The notes: generated by a model from the letters alone, not told the origin. Positions 32,496-41,489 are shown, counted from the stretch's first letter. The stretch: 64,000 bases of DNA from Sphingomonas montanisoli (GCF_008274695.1 NZ_VTOU01000001.1:744001-808000); one strand, 5' to 3'. Program-made: numbers and translations.

Positions 32496-33785
32496 ATGCC
32501 AGCCATGTTTCGCACCACGAGCCGGATCGGCGCGATCCTCTGTGCCGTCATGGCCGGCGCAGGCCATGCGGCGACCGTCGACAAGGCCGACACCGCCCTG
32601 CTGATCAGCAGCTCCGCGCTCGTCCTGTTCATGACGCTGCCGGGCCTCGCGCTTTTCTATGGCGGCCTTGTCCGCGCGAAGAACTTCCTGTCGGTTCTGA
32701 TGCACTGTTTCGCGCTGACGGGGCTCGCATCGCTCCTCTGGTATGCCGGCGCCTACAGCCTCGTCTTCCGCGGCGACGGCGCGTGGATCGGCGATCTTTC
32801 CGCGATGGGCCTGGCGAACCTCGCGCCGGTGCGCGACGGCCTTGCCGTCCCCGAAAACATCTTCGCGCTCTACCAGATGACCTTCGCGGTCATCACGCCG
32901 GCCCTGATCGTCGGCGCCTTTCCGGAACGTGTACGCTTCGGCTGGATGATGCTGTTTTCGGCGCTGTGGATCGTGCTGGTCTATGTGCCCGCCGCGCACT
33001 GGATCTGGGGCAATGGCTGGCTGGCGGCGATGGGCGTGCGCGATTTTGCGGGCGGCATTGTGGTACACACCACGGCGGGCATTTCGGCGCTGGTGCTGGC
33101 GATGATGATCGGCCCGCGCCGCGGCTTCCCCCAATCGCTGATCCCGCCGCACAGCGCGGCGATGACGATGATCGGCGCCGGGATGCTGTGGGTCGGCTGG
33201 TTCGGCTTCAACGGCGGATCGGCTCTGGTGGCGGACGGCACGGCGGGCAACGCGCTGCTCGCCACGCATCTGGCCGCCAGCGCCGCTGCGCTCACCTGGG
33301 CCGCGATCGAGAAGGTGAAGATCGGCAAGCCCACTTCGATCGGCCTCGTCACCGGCGCGATTGCCGGCCTTGCCACGATCACGCCGGCGGCCGGCTGGGT
33401 CTCGCCCACCGCGGCGGTCGCGCTGGGCGTTGCCGGGTCGCTCGTCTGCTTCGTGGCGGTGATGCTGGTCAAGCATCGCTGGAAGATCGACGACTCGCTC
33501 GATGTATTCGCGGTCCACGGTGTCGGCGGGATGCTCGGTTCGCTGCTGCTGGCTGTCCTCGCGCAGCCGGCGCTCGGCGGCACCTCGCCCGCCGGCCTCG
33601 ATGTCCCGTCGCAACTGGGCGTACAGGCGCTTGCCGTAGCGGTCGTCGCGGTCTTCTCGGCGGTGCTGACGTGGGTCATCGCCTTCGTCGCCGGCCTCTT
33701 CCTGCCGATGCGCGTCGATGCGGAGGCCGAGCATGACGGCCTCGACCTCAGCCTCCACGGCGAACGCGCCTACGAGTTCGATTGA
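32496..33785 (+). CDS. amt: Ammonium transporter (Amt/MEP/Rh family)
   Basis: 429 aa with a signal-like N-terminus (HAATVDKADTALLISSSALV) and about 11 membrane helices. GLALFYGGLVRAKNFLSVLM, the channel-forming HTTAGISALVLAMMIGPR and WFGFNGGSAL, and DSLDVFAVHGVGGMLGSLL with the two pore histidines are typical AmtB motifs. No glnK lies next to it. M4 (32505) is a possible alternative start. Confidence 0.93.
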   Translation: MPAMFRTTSRIGAILCAVMAGAGHAATVDKADTALLISSSALVLFMTLPGLALFYGGLVRAKNFLSVLMHCFALTGLASLLWYAGAYSLVFRGDGAWIGDLSAMGLANLAPVRDGLAVPENIFALYQMTFAVITPALIVGAFPERVRFGWMMLFSALWIVLVYVPAAHWIWGNGWLAAMGVRDFAGGIVVHTTAGISALVLAMMIGPRRGFPQSLIPPHSAAMTMIGAGMLWVGWFGFNGGSALVADGTAGNALLATHLAASAAALTWAAIEKVKIGKPTSIGLVTGAIAGLATITPAAGWVSPTAAVALGVAGSLVCFVAVMLVKHRWKIDDSLDVFAVHGVGGMLGSLLLAVLAQPALGGTSPAGLDVPSQLGVQALAVAVVAVFSAVLTWVIAFVAGLFLPMRVDAEAEHDGLDLSLHGERAYEFD

Positions 33786-33816
33786 TCGCCCGTCAGTTCA
33801 GCTGTCAGTTCGCCCG

Positions 33817-34185
33817 TCAGGCGGTGTCGAGCCACGCCGTCGCATCGGACAGGCTGTCGAACAGTTCAATTCCGGGCCGGTTCAGGACGCGGCTGATCTG
33901 CATGCGCGCGACCGCGCTTCCCGCCACCACCGCCAGCCTTCGGGCGCGGGGCACGGCGGCGACGTGGCGCGCAAAGGCCTCAATCACGTCCTGCGACTGG
34001 ATCGCGCAGTCCGAAACGTCGATCAGCATGCGATAGCCGCGATGGCGCGCGAAGCCGTGTCGGATCAGCCGTTCGGCCTCGCTGGCATAGGCCGAAACCT
34101 CGCTCTGGCTGAAGAAGCCGGCCAGCGTCGCGACGATGCGCTCGCCGCTGCATGTGGCCTGCAGATCATAGGTGCCGGATTCCAT
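33817..34185 (-). CDS. SpoIIAA/STAS-like hypothetical protein
   Basis: 122 aa from MESGTYDLQATCSGERIVAT. Pattern is one alpha/beta domain: ATLAGFFSQSEVSAYASEAERLI, YRMLIDVSDCAIQSQDVIEAF, RARRLAVVAGSAVARMQISRVL, IELFDSLSDATAWLD. The layout (strand-LIDV-helix-AVV-S-helix-FDS...A..WL) is that of SpoIIAA-like/STAS proteins common in sphingomonads. A paralogue is at 40.26 kb. Function unknown. Confidence 0.7.
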   Translation of the reverse strand: MESGTYDLQATCSGERIVATLAGFFSQSEVSAYASEAERLIRHGFARHRGYRMLIDVSDCAIQSQDVIEAFARHVAAVPRARRLAVVAGSAVARMQISRVLNRPGIELFDSLSDATAWLDTA

Positions 34186-34268
34186 CCGCCGCCAATAATT
34201 GATCCATACTAAAATGCCGTGCGCAGTCAGGCTTGGCATCATGTTTACCATTGCGCCATGAAGGGCGC

Positions 34269-34877
34269 ATGAGCACCGACGCCCGCCGCACCAGCCCGTC
34301 CGCGCTTCGCAACCGCGCGCCGATCCTCGAGGTCTTGACCGCCGTGATGCCGCCGACGGGCACGGTCGTCGAAATCGCCAGCGGCACCGGTGAACATGTC
34401 ATCCACTTCGCGGCGGGGCTGGCCGGGCTGACGTGGCAGCCATCCGATCCCTCGCCCGAGGCGCGCGCCTCGATCGCCGACTGGATCGTGGCGGAAGGCA
34501 CGCCCAACATCCTGGCGCCGCTCGATATCGATGCTACGGCGGAAAGCTGGCCGATCGACCGCGCCGACGCGATCGTCGCGGTCAACATGATCCACATCAG
34601 CCCCTGGGCCGCGACCCTGGGCCTGCTCAGCCACGCCGCCGAGCTGCTTCCCGCCGGCGCTCCGCTCGTCCTCTACGGCCCGTTTGTCCGCGAGGGCGTC
34701 GAAACCGCCCCCAGCAACATCGCTTTCGACGCCGATCTGCGCGCGCGCAATCCCGAATGGGGCCTGCGCGATCTGGCCGAAGTCGAGAGCGCCGCCTTGG
34801 CCGCAGGCTTCCGCCACATGGTCTTCTTCGCGATGCCCGCGAACAACCTGACGGTCGTGTTCCGGAGAAGCGCGTGA
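34269..34877 (+). CDS. Class I SAM-dependent methyltransferase, DUF938 family
   Basis: 202 aa from MSTDARRTSPSALRNRAPIL. VVEIASGTGEHVIHFA is SAM motif I, NMIHISPWAATLGLL is the DUF938 signature after motif IV, then GPFVREGVETAPSN, EWGLRDLAEVESAA, and NNLTVVFRR at the end. Methyl acceptor unknown. It is divergent from the STAS-like gene. Confidence 0.92.
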   Translation: MSTDARRTSPSALRNRAPILEVLTAVMPPTGTVVEIASGTGEHVIHFAAGLAGLTWQPSDPSPEARASIADWIVAEGTPNILAPLDIDATAESWPIDRADAIVAVNMIHISPWAATLGLLSHAAELLPAGAPLVLYGPFVREGVETAPSNIAFDADLRARNPEWGLRDLAEVESAALAAGFRHMVFFAMPANNLTVVFRRSA

Positions 34878-35005
34878 CGCGCCTCGCCGCCTGCAACTGC
34901 GGGCAGCTCACGGTCGCGTGCGCCGGCGAACCCGTTCGCGTCTCGATCTGCCGCCATCCGTGGGCCTTCGCGGCGGGCGATCTGCCGATGGAGCATCATG
35001 AGTAG
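34874..35005 (+). pseudogene. Fragment of a GFA-family (CENP-V/formaldehyde-activating-like) gene
   Basis: A GTG overlapping the methyltransferase stop begins TRLAACNCGQLTVACAGEPV followed by RVSIC, the N-terminal zinc-ligand pattern (CxC, later C) of GFA proteins, which normally run about 120-130 aa. After ICRHPWAFAAGDLPMEHHE the frame stops at 43 codons and the expected CxxCQRRTG segment is absent. Likely a deletion remnant; weak because so short. Confidence 0.45.
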
Positions 35006-35066
35006 CAGCCGCCATGCGAACTGCGACGGCCGAATTACCCACCCGGCCGGCATGCGTGGCCGATCG

Positions 35067-36173
35067 TCAACGCGCGATGCCATAGCCTTCAAAACGATCG
35101 CGAACGTCCGGGTCGGCCTTGAGCGCCGCCGCCAGAACGATATCAGCGCGCACCCCGTCGCCCTTGCGGGCCCAGGCAACCGAACGCCCATAAAGCGAGG
35201 ACGGTTTGGTCGGCGTCATGGCCAATGCGGTGTCGTAGGCGGAAATCGCATCGTCCAGCCGCCCCAACCGCAACAATACGAATGCGCGACTATCGATATA
35301 GGAGGCCTGATCGGGAGCTAAGCGGACCGCAGCGTCGCACGCGGCAAGCGCTGTTTCGAGTCCCACGCCGACCACGGCCAGCATCCAGCAAAGTTCGTTC
35401 AGTGCCGGCGCACTCGTTGCCAGGGCGCGCGCCTGCGCGAAATCCCGCCTGCCGCCGGCGCTGTCGCCTGCGCGCATCCGCGAAATCCCGCGCCGGACGA
35501 TCGGCACCAGATAGCCGGGCATACGCTCCATGACCACAGACCAGGTCGCAACCGCCCCCGCGTGATCATTCCGTTCGGTCTGCAGCAAGGCCTTGGCCTC
35601 AAGCCCATTGATCGAGCTGGGATCGAGCTTCAGAACGGCATCGATATCGGCCGTACGTCCCGCAACGTCCGCCTTCGGCCGCTTCAGCGCGCGATTGAGA
35701 TAGGCCGACGCATCGGGGCGGATCGCGATGGCGCGATCATAGGCTTTCACGGCATCGGCAATCCGGTCCAACTTGGAATAGATCGCTGCGGCGGCCAGTT
35801 GGGCATAGGCGAGATCGGGGGCCGCCGCCTGCGCCGCCGCCGCTTCCTTGAGCGCATCTTCGTCGCGCTTCAGCCGCCGCAGGATGTTCGCGCGCAGCAG
35901 ATACATGTCGATATTGCGCGGCGCGAGCGCAGTCGCGCTGGCGGATGCCGACAATGCACCCGTCAGGTCGCCGATGCGAAACAGCGCCGCCGCCCTTTCG
36001 GCATATCCGGCCGAATCAAGCGACCACGGATCATTGGCCTTGGCAAAATCGACCGTGAAATCCGTCGGCATCGGCGGGTCGGGCGCTGCGAACGATCCGG
36101 ATGAAGGTTCGGCTGCATTGGCAGCAATCTCAATCGCGCCAGCCAACACCAGGAACAATAGCCGCATCGTCAT
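35067..36173 (-). CDS. Tetratricopeptide repeat protein, exported
   Basis: 368 aa. A signal peptide (LLFLVLAGAIEIAANAA) is followed from about residue 55 by eight or so TPR units, e.g. ALFRIGDLTGALSASASATALAPRN, LLRANILRRLKRDEDALKEAAA, AIYSKLDRIADAVKAYDRAIAIRPD, AFVLLRLGRLDDAISAYDTALAM. The middle contains degenerate repeats. It is probably a periplasmic protein-protein adaptor. Partner unknown. Confidence 0.82.
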   Translation of the reverse strand: MTMRLLFLVLAGAIEIAANAAEPSSGSFAAPDPPMPTDFTVDFAKANDPWSLDSAGYAERAAALFRIGDLTGALSASASATALAPRNIDMYLLRANILRRLKRDEDALKEAAAAQAAAPDLAYAQLAAAAIYSKLDRIADAVKAYDRAIAIRPDASAYLNRALKRPKADVAGRTADIDAVLKLDPSSINGLEAKALLQTERNDHAGAVATWSVVMERMPGYLVPIVRRGISRMRAGDSAGGRRDFAQARALATSAPALNELCWMLAVVGVGLETALAACDAAVRLAPDQASYIDSRAFVLLRLGRLDDAISAYDTALAMTPTKPSSLYGRSVAWARKGDGVRADIVLAAALKADPDVRDRFEGYGIAR

Positions 36174-36345
36174 CCCCCCGAATGCAGATGCCCGGTTTCA
36201 CGACAGGATCATGTTTCGACGAGCATATTAGGGGGTCGCCGGTTGCTTTTCCGTCCCGCGCCCGTTTAAGGAGACGACATTCGCAAGGATCCGGTGCAAT
36301 TCCGGATGGCTATTCCGGCCGCCGATCCGCCGGACAACATCACAC

Positions 36346-37902
36346 ATGTTCCCGATCCGCGCTCCCGAAGCGCCCCGAAACGCCATGTGCCTTGATGTGG
36401 ACAATCCCATGCCCTTCCTGTCGTCCGCCTATCGCCGCCAGTGGTTCGGCACCGCCGATGGCGCCCGCCGTGACATATTGGCCGGCATCGTCGTCGCGCT
36501 CGCGCTCATTCCCGAGGCGATCGGCTTTTCGATCATCGCCGGGGTCGATCCGCGCGTAGGCCTCTACGCATCGGTCGCGATCGCGATCATGATCGCCTTC
36601 ATCGGCGGGCGTCCGGGCATGATCTCCGCCGCTACCGCCGCCGTCGCCGTCCTCGTCGGTCCGCTGGTACGCGATCATGGCGTCGAATATCTCTTCGCGG
36701 CGACCATCCTGATGGGGCTGATCCAGATCGCGGCGGGGTTGTTGCGGCTCAATCTGGTGATGCAGTTCGTGTCGCGATCGGTGATCACCGGCTTCGTCAA
36801 CGCGCTCGCCATCCTGATCTTCATGGCGCAGCTGCCGCAGCTGACCGGCGTAACGTGGCACACTTATGCGATGATCGCGGGGGGCCTCGCGATCATCTAC
36901 GCGCTGCCGCGCCTCACCACCGCCGTCCCCTCCCCGCTTGTCGCGATCCTCGTATTGAGCGCGATCAGCATCGGCATGGGCCTGCCGGTCAACACGGTCG
37001 GCGATATGGGCAAGTTGCCCGATGGCCTGCCCGGCTTCGCGCTGCCGCAGGTGCCGCTGACGCTCGATACGCTGCGCATCATCCTGCCTTATTCGCTGGC
37101 GATGGCGGCGGTCGGCCTGCTCGAATCCCTGCTGACCGCGCAGATCGTCGACGACATGACCGATACCGACAGCGACAAGCGCGTCGAATGTGCGGGGCAA
37201 GGCGGGGCGAACATCGTCGCGGCGCTGTTCGGCGGCATGGGCGGCTGCGCGATGATCGGCCAGTCGGTGATCAACGTCACCTCGGGCGGGCGCAGCCGGC
37301 TGTCGACCTTTACCGCGGGCGTGGTGTTGCTGTTCCTGCTCGCCGTGCTCGGCCCCTGGGTCGGGCGCGTGCCGATGCCGGCGCTGGTCGCGGTGATGAT
37401 CATGGTGTCGATCGGCACGTTCAGCTGGAACTCGATCCCCAATCTGCGCCGCCACCCGCCGACATCGTCGATCGTGATGCTGGCGACGGTGATCGTCGTC
37501 GTCGCGACGCGCGATCTGTCGCTGGGCGTGCTGACCGGCGTGCTGCTGTCGGGCATCTTCTTCGCGGGCAAGGTGCAGCGCATGTTCGCGGTGGAGCGCG
37601 AGACCGCCGCCAATGGCGGGCCGATCGTCTATCGCGTGACGGGCGAGATCTTCTTCGCCTCGGTCGATCGCTTCACCCGCGCCTTCGAGCCGGAGGGGGC
37701 CGCGATCGTGACGATCGACGTCTCCGCCGCTCACTTCTGGGACATTTCGGGCGTCGGCGCGCTCGACAAGGTCGTCGCCCGCCTGCGCCGCGACGGGGCG
37801 ATCGTCGAAGTGATCGGCTATAACCGCGCCAGCGCCGACATCGTCGATCGCTTCGCATTGCACGACAAGACGGGGGTGGAGCTGGGCGCGGTTCCGCATT
37901 GA
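36346..37902 (+). CDS. SulP family inorganic anion transporter with STAS domain
   Basis: Up to 518 aa; Met at 36385 or 36409 ([11 protein letters not shown]) may be the real start since homology begins near the latter. About 12 helices: [38 protein letters not shown]-like [15 protein letters not shown], and [20 protein letters not shown] with [29 protein letters not shown]-terminal STAS region [19 protein letters not shown] and [21 protein letters not shown]. Probable sulfate, bicarbonate or dicarboxylate carrier. Confidence 0.9.
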   Translation: MFPIRAPEAPRNAMCLDVDNPMPFLSSAYRRQWFGTADGARRDILAGIVVALALIPEAIGFSIIAGVDPRVGLYASVAIAIMIAFIGGRPGMISAATAAVAVLVGPLVRDHGVEYLFAATILMGLIQIAAGLLRLNLVMQFVSRSVITGFVNALAILIFMAQLPQLTGVTWHTYAMIAGGLAIIYALPRLTTAVPSPLVAILVLSAISIGMGLPVNTVGDMGKLPDGLPGFALPQVPLTLDTLRIILPYSLAMAAVGLLESLLTAQIVDDMTDTDSDKRVECAGQGGANIVAALFGGMGGCAMIGQSVINVTSGGRSRLSTFTAGVVLLFLLAVLGPWVGRVPMPALVAVMIMVSIGTFSWNSIPNLRRHPPTSSIVMLATVIVVVATRDLSLGVLTGVLLSGIFFAGKVQRMFAVERETAANGGPIVYRVTGEIFFASVDRFTRAFEPEGAAIVTIDVSAAHFWDISGVGALDKVVARLRRDGAIVEVIGYNRASADIVDRFALHDKTGVELGAVPH

Positions 37903-37979
37903 TAGGATAAAACGCGGCGGCATTGCCCCCGCCGCCCGCCGGGCTATCCTCCTGCGCAAACGCATAAAGGAGAGCCCGC

Positions 37980-38768
37980 ATGAACCCCTGCCCCAACCGC
38001 CTCGACAATAAGGTCGCGATCGTCACGGCGGGGGCGGGGCGGATCGGATCGGCGGTGGTAAGGCGGCTGATCGGCGAAGGGGCGAAGGTGGCGGTGGTCG
38101 ATCTGCGCGGGGATGCGGCGCAGGCAGTGGCCGATTTGCACGGCGACGCCGCGATCGGCCTCGCCTGCGACATGGCCGACGTGAAGCAGGTCGAGGCGAT
38201 GGTCGCCGCGGCGGTCGATCGCTTCGGCCGGCTCGACATCCTCCACAACAATGCCGCCTTCCCAAGCAAGGGGGACGGCACCGCGATCGACACCTCGTTC
38301 GAACTGTGGGACGCGAGCATGGCGGTGAGCCTGCGCGGCTATTTCGCCGCGGCGAAATACGCCATCCCGCACATGATCGCGGGCGGCGGCGGATCGATCA
38401 TCAACACCACGTCGTGCGCGGGGCTGGCGGGCGATGTCGCGCGGATCGCTTATGCCACCGCCAAGGCCGGCATCCTGGGCTTCACCCAGTCGGTCGCGAC
38501 CCAGCACGGGCATCAGCGCATCCGTTGCAACGCGATCGCCCCCGGCCTGATCGCCGATGAAGGGATGCGTGCGATGATGCCCGGCTATATCGACATGTTC
38601 GCGCGCCACATCGCGCTTCCGTTCGTTGGCGAGGGCGACGACATCGCCGCGATGGTCGCCTTCCTCGCCTCCGAGGATGCGCGCTACATCACCGGCGAAT
38701 GCTATCGCGTCGACGGCGGCTATCTGGCGCGGCAGCCGCTGGCGTCGGATTTGAGGGATGCGGGCTAG
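37980..38768 (+). CDS. SDR family oxidoreductase
   Basis: 262 aa. VAIVTAGAGRIGSAVVRRL (cofactor Gly loop), DLRGDA after beta-2 (suggests NAD(H)), HNNAAF, INTTSCAGLAG with Ser, AYATAKAG (Tyr, Lys), NAIAPGLIADEGM. C-terminal YITGECYRVDGGYLA is typical. Substrate unknown. It is preceded by AAAGGAGAG 8 nt upstream of the ATG and convergent with the next gene (7 bp). Confidence 0.9.
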   Translation: MNPCPNRLDNKVAIVTAGAGRIGSAVVRRLIGEGAKVAVVDLRGDAAQAVADLHGDAAIGLACDMADVKQVEAMVAAAVDRFGRLDILHNNAAFPSKGDGTAIDTSFELWDASMAVSLRGYFAAAKYAIPHMIAGGGGSIINTTSCAGLAGDVARIAYATAKAGILGFTQSVATQHGHQRIRCNAIAPGLIADEGMRAMMPGYIDMFARHIALPFVGEGDDIAAMVAFLASEDARYITGECYRVDGGYLARQPLASDLRDAG

Positions 38769-38775
38769 GCGTGCA

Positions 38776-39450
38776 TCACAGGCTGATCAGCGGGCGCGCC
38801 TTCGCCTCCCACCGCGCGATCGCCTGGCTCATCGCGACCGACTTTGCGAGCTGACGATAATGGCGCAGATGCGCCTCCACGGCGGCGCCCATGAAGACGA
38901 CGGTGAACAGGCCTAGCGCGAAATGCGCGCCGGCATTGGCGATGCAGCCCGTCACCGCCATCGGCAGCATTCCTATCATCATGCCGGGTATGGCGATCCA
39001 CGGGCGGCAGTTCACGCTGCTCGCCACGCCCGCGCCATAGCCGAAGACGAGCGCAACGATCGACAGCTTCGCATCGGCCGACCCCATCAGGATGGCGCGC
39101 GCCGCAAACCCGCCCAGCGCCAGCGCGAAGAGAAAGAAGCAAGCCGCATAACGTCGCTCCGCGCGGCCCGCCTCCGCCGGGTCTAGCGGCGTCCCCTCGG
39201 CGCGTCTGCGAAACATCGCGACGACCATCAGCCGCATCGTGACCGCGAAAATCCCACACAGCCACAAGGCGCCCAGCAGCCGATCGCGCGTTTCGACGAC
39301 CGCATCCAAACCGATCAGCGCGAAAGCGATCCCTGCGATTACGAGGGGAATGACGCTGGAATACAGCGCCTTGACCAGATCGACATAAATGTCCGCCGTC
39401 ATGAAGAACGGCCCCCGGCGAAGACTTTCGAAAAAGTGACTGTCCCGCAT
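38776..39450 (-). CDS. Multi-pass membrane protein, possibly an orphaned sensor domain
   Basis: 224 aa with six predicted helices (SVIPLVIAGIAFALIGL, LLGALWLCGIFAVTMRLMVV, ACFFLFALALGGFAARAIL, KLSIVALVFGYGAGVASSV, WIAIPGMMIGMLPMAVTG, FALGLFTVVFMGAAVEAHL) and a cytosolic tail HYRQLAKSVAMSQAIARWEA. The layout resembles the N-terminal membrane module of sphingomonad GGDEF/EAL proteins, where the tail would continue into a DALTGLPNR motif; here it ends KARPLISL. It may therefore be a truncated diguanylate cyclase, or a genuine small membrane protein. Confidence 0.6.
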   Translation of the reverse strand: MRDSHFFESLRRGPFFMTADIYVDLVKALYSSVIPLVIAGIAFALIGLDAVVETRDRLLGALWLCGIFAVTMRLMVVAMFRRRAEGTPLDPAEAGRAERRYAACFFLFALALGGFAARAILMGSADAKLSIVALVFGYGAGVASSVNCRPWIAIPGMMIGMLPMAVTGCIANAGAHFALGLFTVVFMGAAVEAHLRHYRQLAKSVAMSQAIARWEAKARPLISL

Positions 39451-39714
39451 CGCGCTGTCGTCCCTGAACGTATGGCGCGCCGATCCGGAGCATCACGGCT
39501 TCCGATCCACGGATCCGCGCCAACGTTCACAACAACACTCTATTGCGACAATTGATCCACATACGGATTTTTTGGACGTTCATCGGCTGGGGCGGCCACG
39601 CGCACCGTATGCGATGCAGGCTGGCACGCATCACCGAAGGCGGCATCGACACCTATGGCGGCGCGGTTGGGGAACGCCACCGACCAGCCCCCCGCCGCCG
39701 CTGTAAAAAGAGGC

Positions 39715-39940
39715 TTAAAACACCTTCCCTTCCCAACGTGCCTCGCGCGCTTTCTCGTCCAGGTAGCGGCTGAGCGCGAGGGCGGCGATCAGGGTTGCAG
39801 GCGCAATGGCGTGGCTCCATTCGCCGGCGACCAGCAGGGTCGCGATCGCGCCCGCCATCGCCAGGGCCGCCAGCACGCGCCCCAGATCGCGGGTGCGCAG
39901 CGGCACGAGCAGCATCGCGGCGGTCAGCTCGATCGCGCCC
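39715..39940 (-). pseudogene. DoxX-like membrane protein, N-terminus missing
   Basis: In the minus frame the conserved GAIELTAAMLLVPLRTRD, LAALAMAGAIATLLVAGEW, ATLIAALALSRYLDEK is the C-terminal half of a DoxX-like protein. The first half should extend upstream, but at 39940 homology passes abruptly to SoxR sequence on the other strand. No start codon or promoter remains in the right place except Met inside helix 3. See finding on the junction. Confidence 0.6.
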
Positions 39941-40258
39941 GTCCTGCGCTATGTCGCGCTGATCCAGGTGTCGCAGCGGGTTGGCCTGTCGTTGCGCACG
40001 ATCAAGGATTTCTTCGCCACGATCCCCACCGATCGCGTGCTTTCCGCGCAGGACTGGCACCGCCTGGCCGAACCGTGGCGCGCATTGATCGACGCGCGGA
40101 TCGAAACGCTGCGCCGCCTGCGCGACGAGGTGGACAGCTGCATCGGCTGCGGTTGCCTCTCGCTCACCGATTGCCCGCTGCGCAACCCGGAGGACCGGCT
40201 GGCCGGGCAAGGCGCGGGGCCGCGCATATTGATGCGTCCATCGACGGGGAAAGCGTGA
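39941..40258 (+). pseudogene. soxR: SoxR-type MerR regulator, DNA-binding N-terminus missing
   Basis: 105 codons matching the SoxR C-terminus: VLRYVALIQVSQRVGLSLRT, IKDFFATIPTDRVLS, DWHRLAEPWRALIDARIETL and the [2Fe-2S] cluster motif CIGCGCLSLTDCPL with all four Cys. The first 40 or so residues with the MerR wing-helix are absent; the frame upstream (from 39806) is antisense to the DoxX remnant. Without the DNA-binding domain it cannot work as a redox sensor of promoters. Confidence 0.8.
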
Positions 40259-40687
40259 TCAGCAGGCCCGGTGATAGGCGTTGAGCCACAGCTCCGCCGC
40301 CGTCTCCGACGTGAAGACACCGTGGGTCCGCGGGTTGAAGCCACGCTTCATCTGCATCTTGACCAAGCTGGAGGCGACGATGATCGCAGCGCGCTCGGGC
40401 GGGCGATACATGCGGCACATCGCGCTGTGGAGCATGGCGGCGACTTCGGGTGCCTGCACCGGCGCGTCGCGCAGGTCGACCAGGGTGCGTGACGGCTGCC
40501 CGCCGCGCCGCGCCTCGATCAGCACCGCCTCGAATTCACGGATATGCGCGGCGACATAATCGACCGACCAGAATCCCTTCCCGACCACCTTGATCAGGTT
40601 CTGCATCCGATCGACCGCGACGGTGAGAACACCCCGCGAAGATACAGCGAATGGATCAGGCGATGTGTGAACGCTGGCAGTCTGCAT
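40259..40687 (-). CDS. SpoIIAA/STAS-like hypothetical protein, paralogue of 33.8 kb
   Basis: 142 aa from MQTASVHTSPDPFAVSSRGV. Same pattern as the protein at 33817: WSVDYVAAHIREFEAVL, SRTLVDLRDAPVQAPEVAAML, PERAAIIVASSLVKMQMKRGF, GVFTSETAAELWLNAYHRA. The S-x-x-K/R-M-Q motif after the AAIIVA strand is shared. Both are minus-strand and single. Stop lies 1 bp from the SoxR remnant stop. Function unknown. Confidence 0.72.
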   Translation of the reverse strand: MQTASVHTSPDPFAVSSRGVLTVAVDRMQNLIKVVGKGFWSVDYVAAHIREFEAVLIEARRGGQPSRTLVDLRDAPVQAPEVAAMLHSAMCRMYRPPERAAIIVASSLVKMQMKRGFNPRTHGVFTSETAAELWLNAYHRAC

Positions 40688-40831
40688 GGCGAAGTCCCTC
40701 AACTTCACCCGGCGGTGCCTCCGTCTCCCTAAGGATTGGTGGACCGCTGCCGCAGAAGGGCACGAACCTCCACCAATGAATAATGCGCGAGTGATTTTGG
40801 GAGGCGGATTGAGGACCGAACCGCCCCCAAT

Positions 40832-40858
40832 CGTCACCCCGGACTTGATCCGGGGTCC
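40832..40858. repeat. 27-bp element, left copy of an inverted pair
   Basis: Reads CGTCACCCCGGACTTGATCC then GGGGTCC. Its exact reverse complement is at 41430-41456. Internal dyad GGACC/GGTCC-like (CCCCGGACTTGATCCGGGG) makes each copy a hairpin. Family also represented loosely at 22055. Confidence 0.9.
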
Positions 40859-40965
40859 AGCTTCTTCCTTCTGAAGACTTTTCTCGCTTGCGGGAGAGGA
40901 AGCAGGAGCGATGTCAGCAAGCGCCCCCAATTGCGGTCGTTCGCAGCCAGTGCAATATCATTCCT

Positions 40966-41373
40966 ATGAGCAAGACAGCTTGGGCTCTGATGTTACTTGC
41001 GCCGCTCATTGACGGCTGCTCACAGGCAAAGCCGCAGAGATGCACCAACGATTGTGGAGGCTACTACCACAATCCATCGCTGGTCAGGAAAGTTGTGGCA
41101 GATACAGGCCTCCCAATCTGCGAGAAAGCCAGCATGTTTCAGACTAGTGATCCCGCGATGGAGAGCGGAGCGCAAATGCCGGAGTATGCCGTTCAGACGA
41201 TTGTAGGGGGCTACTGCCCAGCGTCATCAATAGCGCAGATCGATGCTCGCCTAAGCAAGAATGGAATAGCTTCTTACGAGACCGACCTTGGACGCCATGT
41301 ATCAATTTCAGCATGGCCGCCTTCAGGATACGTTATCTCGGTTTGGTGGACCTCAAAGCCGAACGGCCGCTAA
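40966..41373 (+). CDS. Low-GC hypothetical lipoprotein between inverted repeats
   Basis: 135 aa. MSKTAWALMLLAPLIDGCSQ is a lipoprotein signal peptide (lipobox IDGC, somewhat unusual). Four further Cys in CTNDCGG, PICEKAS and GYCPASS. Codon use is clearly lower in GC than neighbours (ATA, TTA, AGA, CAA frequent), so the gene is probably a recent acquisition. No family recognised. Its flanks carry the 27-bp inverted copies at 40832 and 41430. Confidence 0.65.
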   Translation: MSKTAWALMLLAPLIDGCSQAKPQRCTNDCGGYYHNPSLVRKVVADTGLPICEKASMFQTSDPAMESGAQMPEYAVQTIVGGYCPASSIAQIDARLSKNGIASYETDLGRHVSISAWPPSGYVISVWWTSKPNGR

Positions 41374-41429
41374 CCACCCCATATCCGACATTCCGCTGCC
41401 CATCTGATGGCGAAGAAACAGAAGAAGCG

Positions 41430-41456
41430 GGACCCCGGATCAAGTCCGGGGTGACG
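41430..41456. repeat. 27-bp element, right copy of an inverted pair
   Basis: GGACCCCGGATCAAGTCCGG then GGTGACG, the exact reverse complement of 40832-40858. Confidence 0.9.
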
Positions 41457-41489
41457 GTGGGGGAGAGGGAGCGCTTCATTCCCTAGTCT

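Noticed and set aside
32259-33758. 499-codon minus-strand frame over the ammonium transporter
   Set aside because: Arg/His/Asp-rich antisense artefact; the transporter has full Amt motifs.
36340-37965. 541-codon minus-strand frame antisense to the SulP gene
   Set aside because: Extremely His/Arg/Asp-rich, mirrors the codon structure of the transporter, which has clear SulP and STAS motifs.
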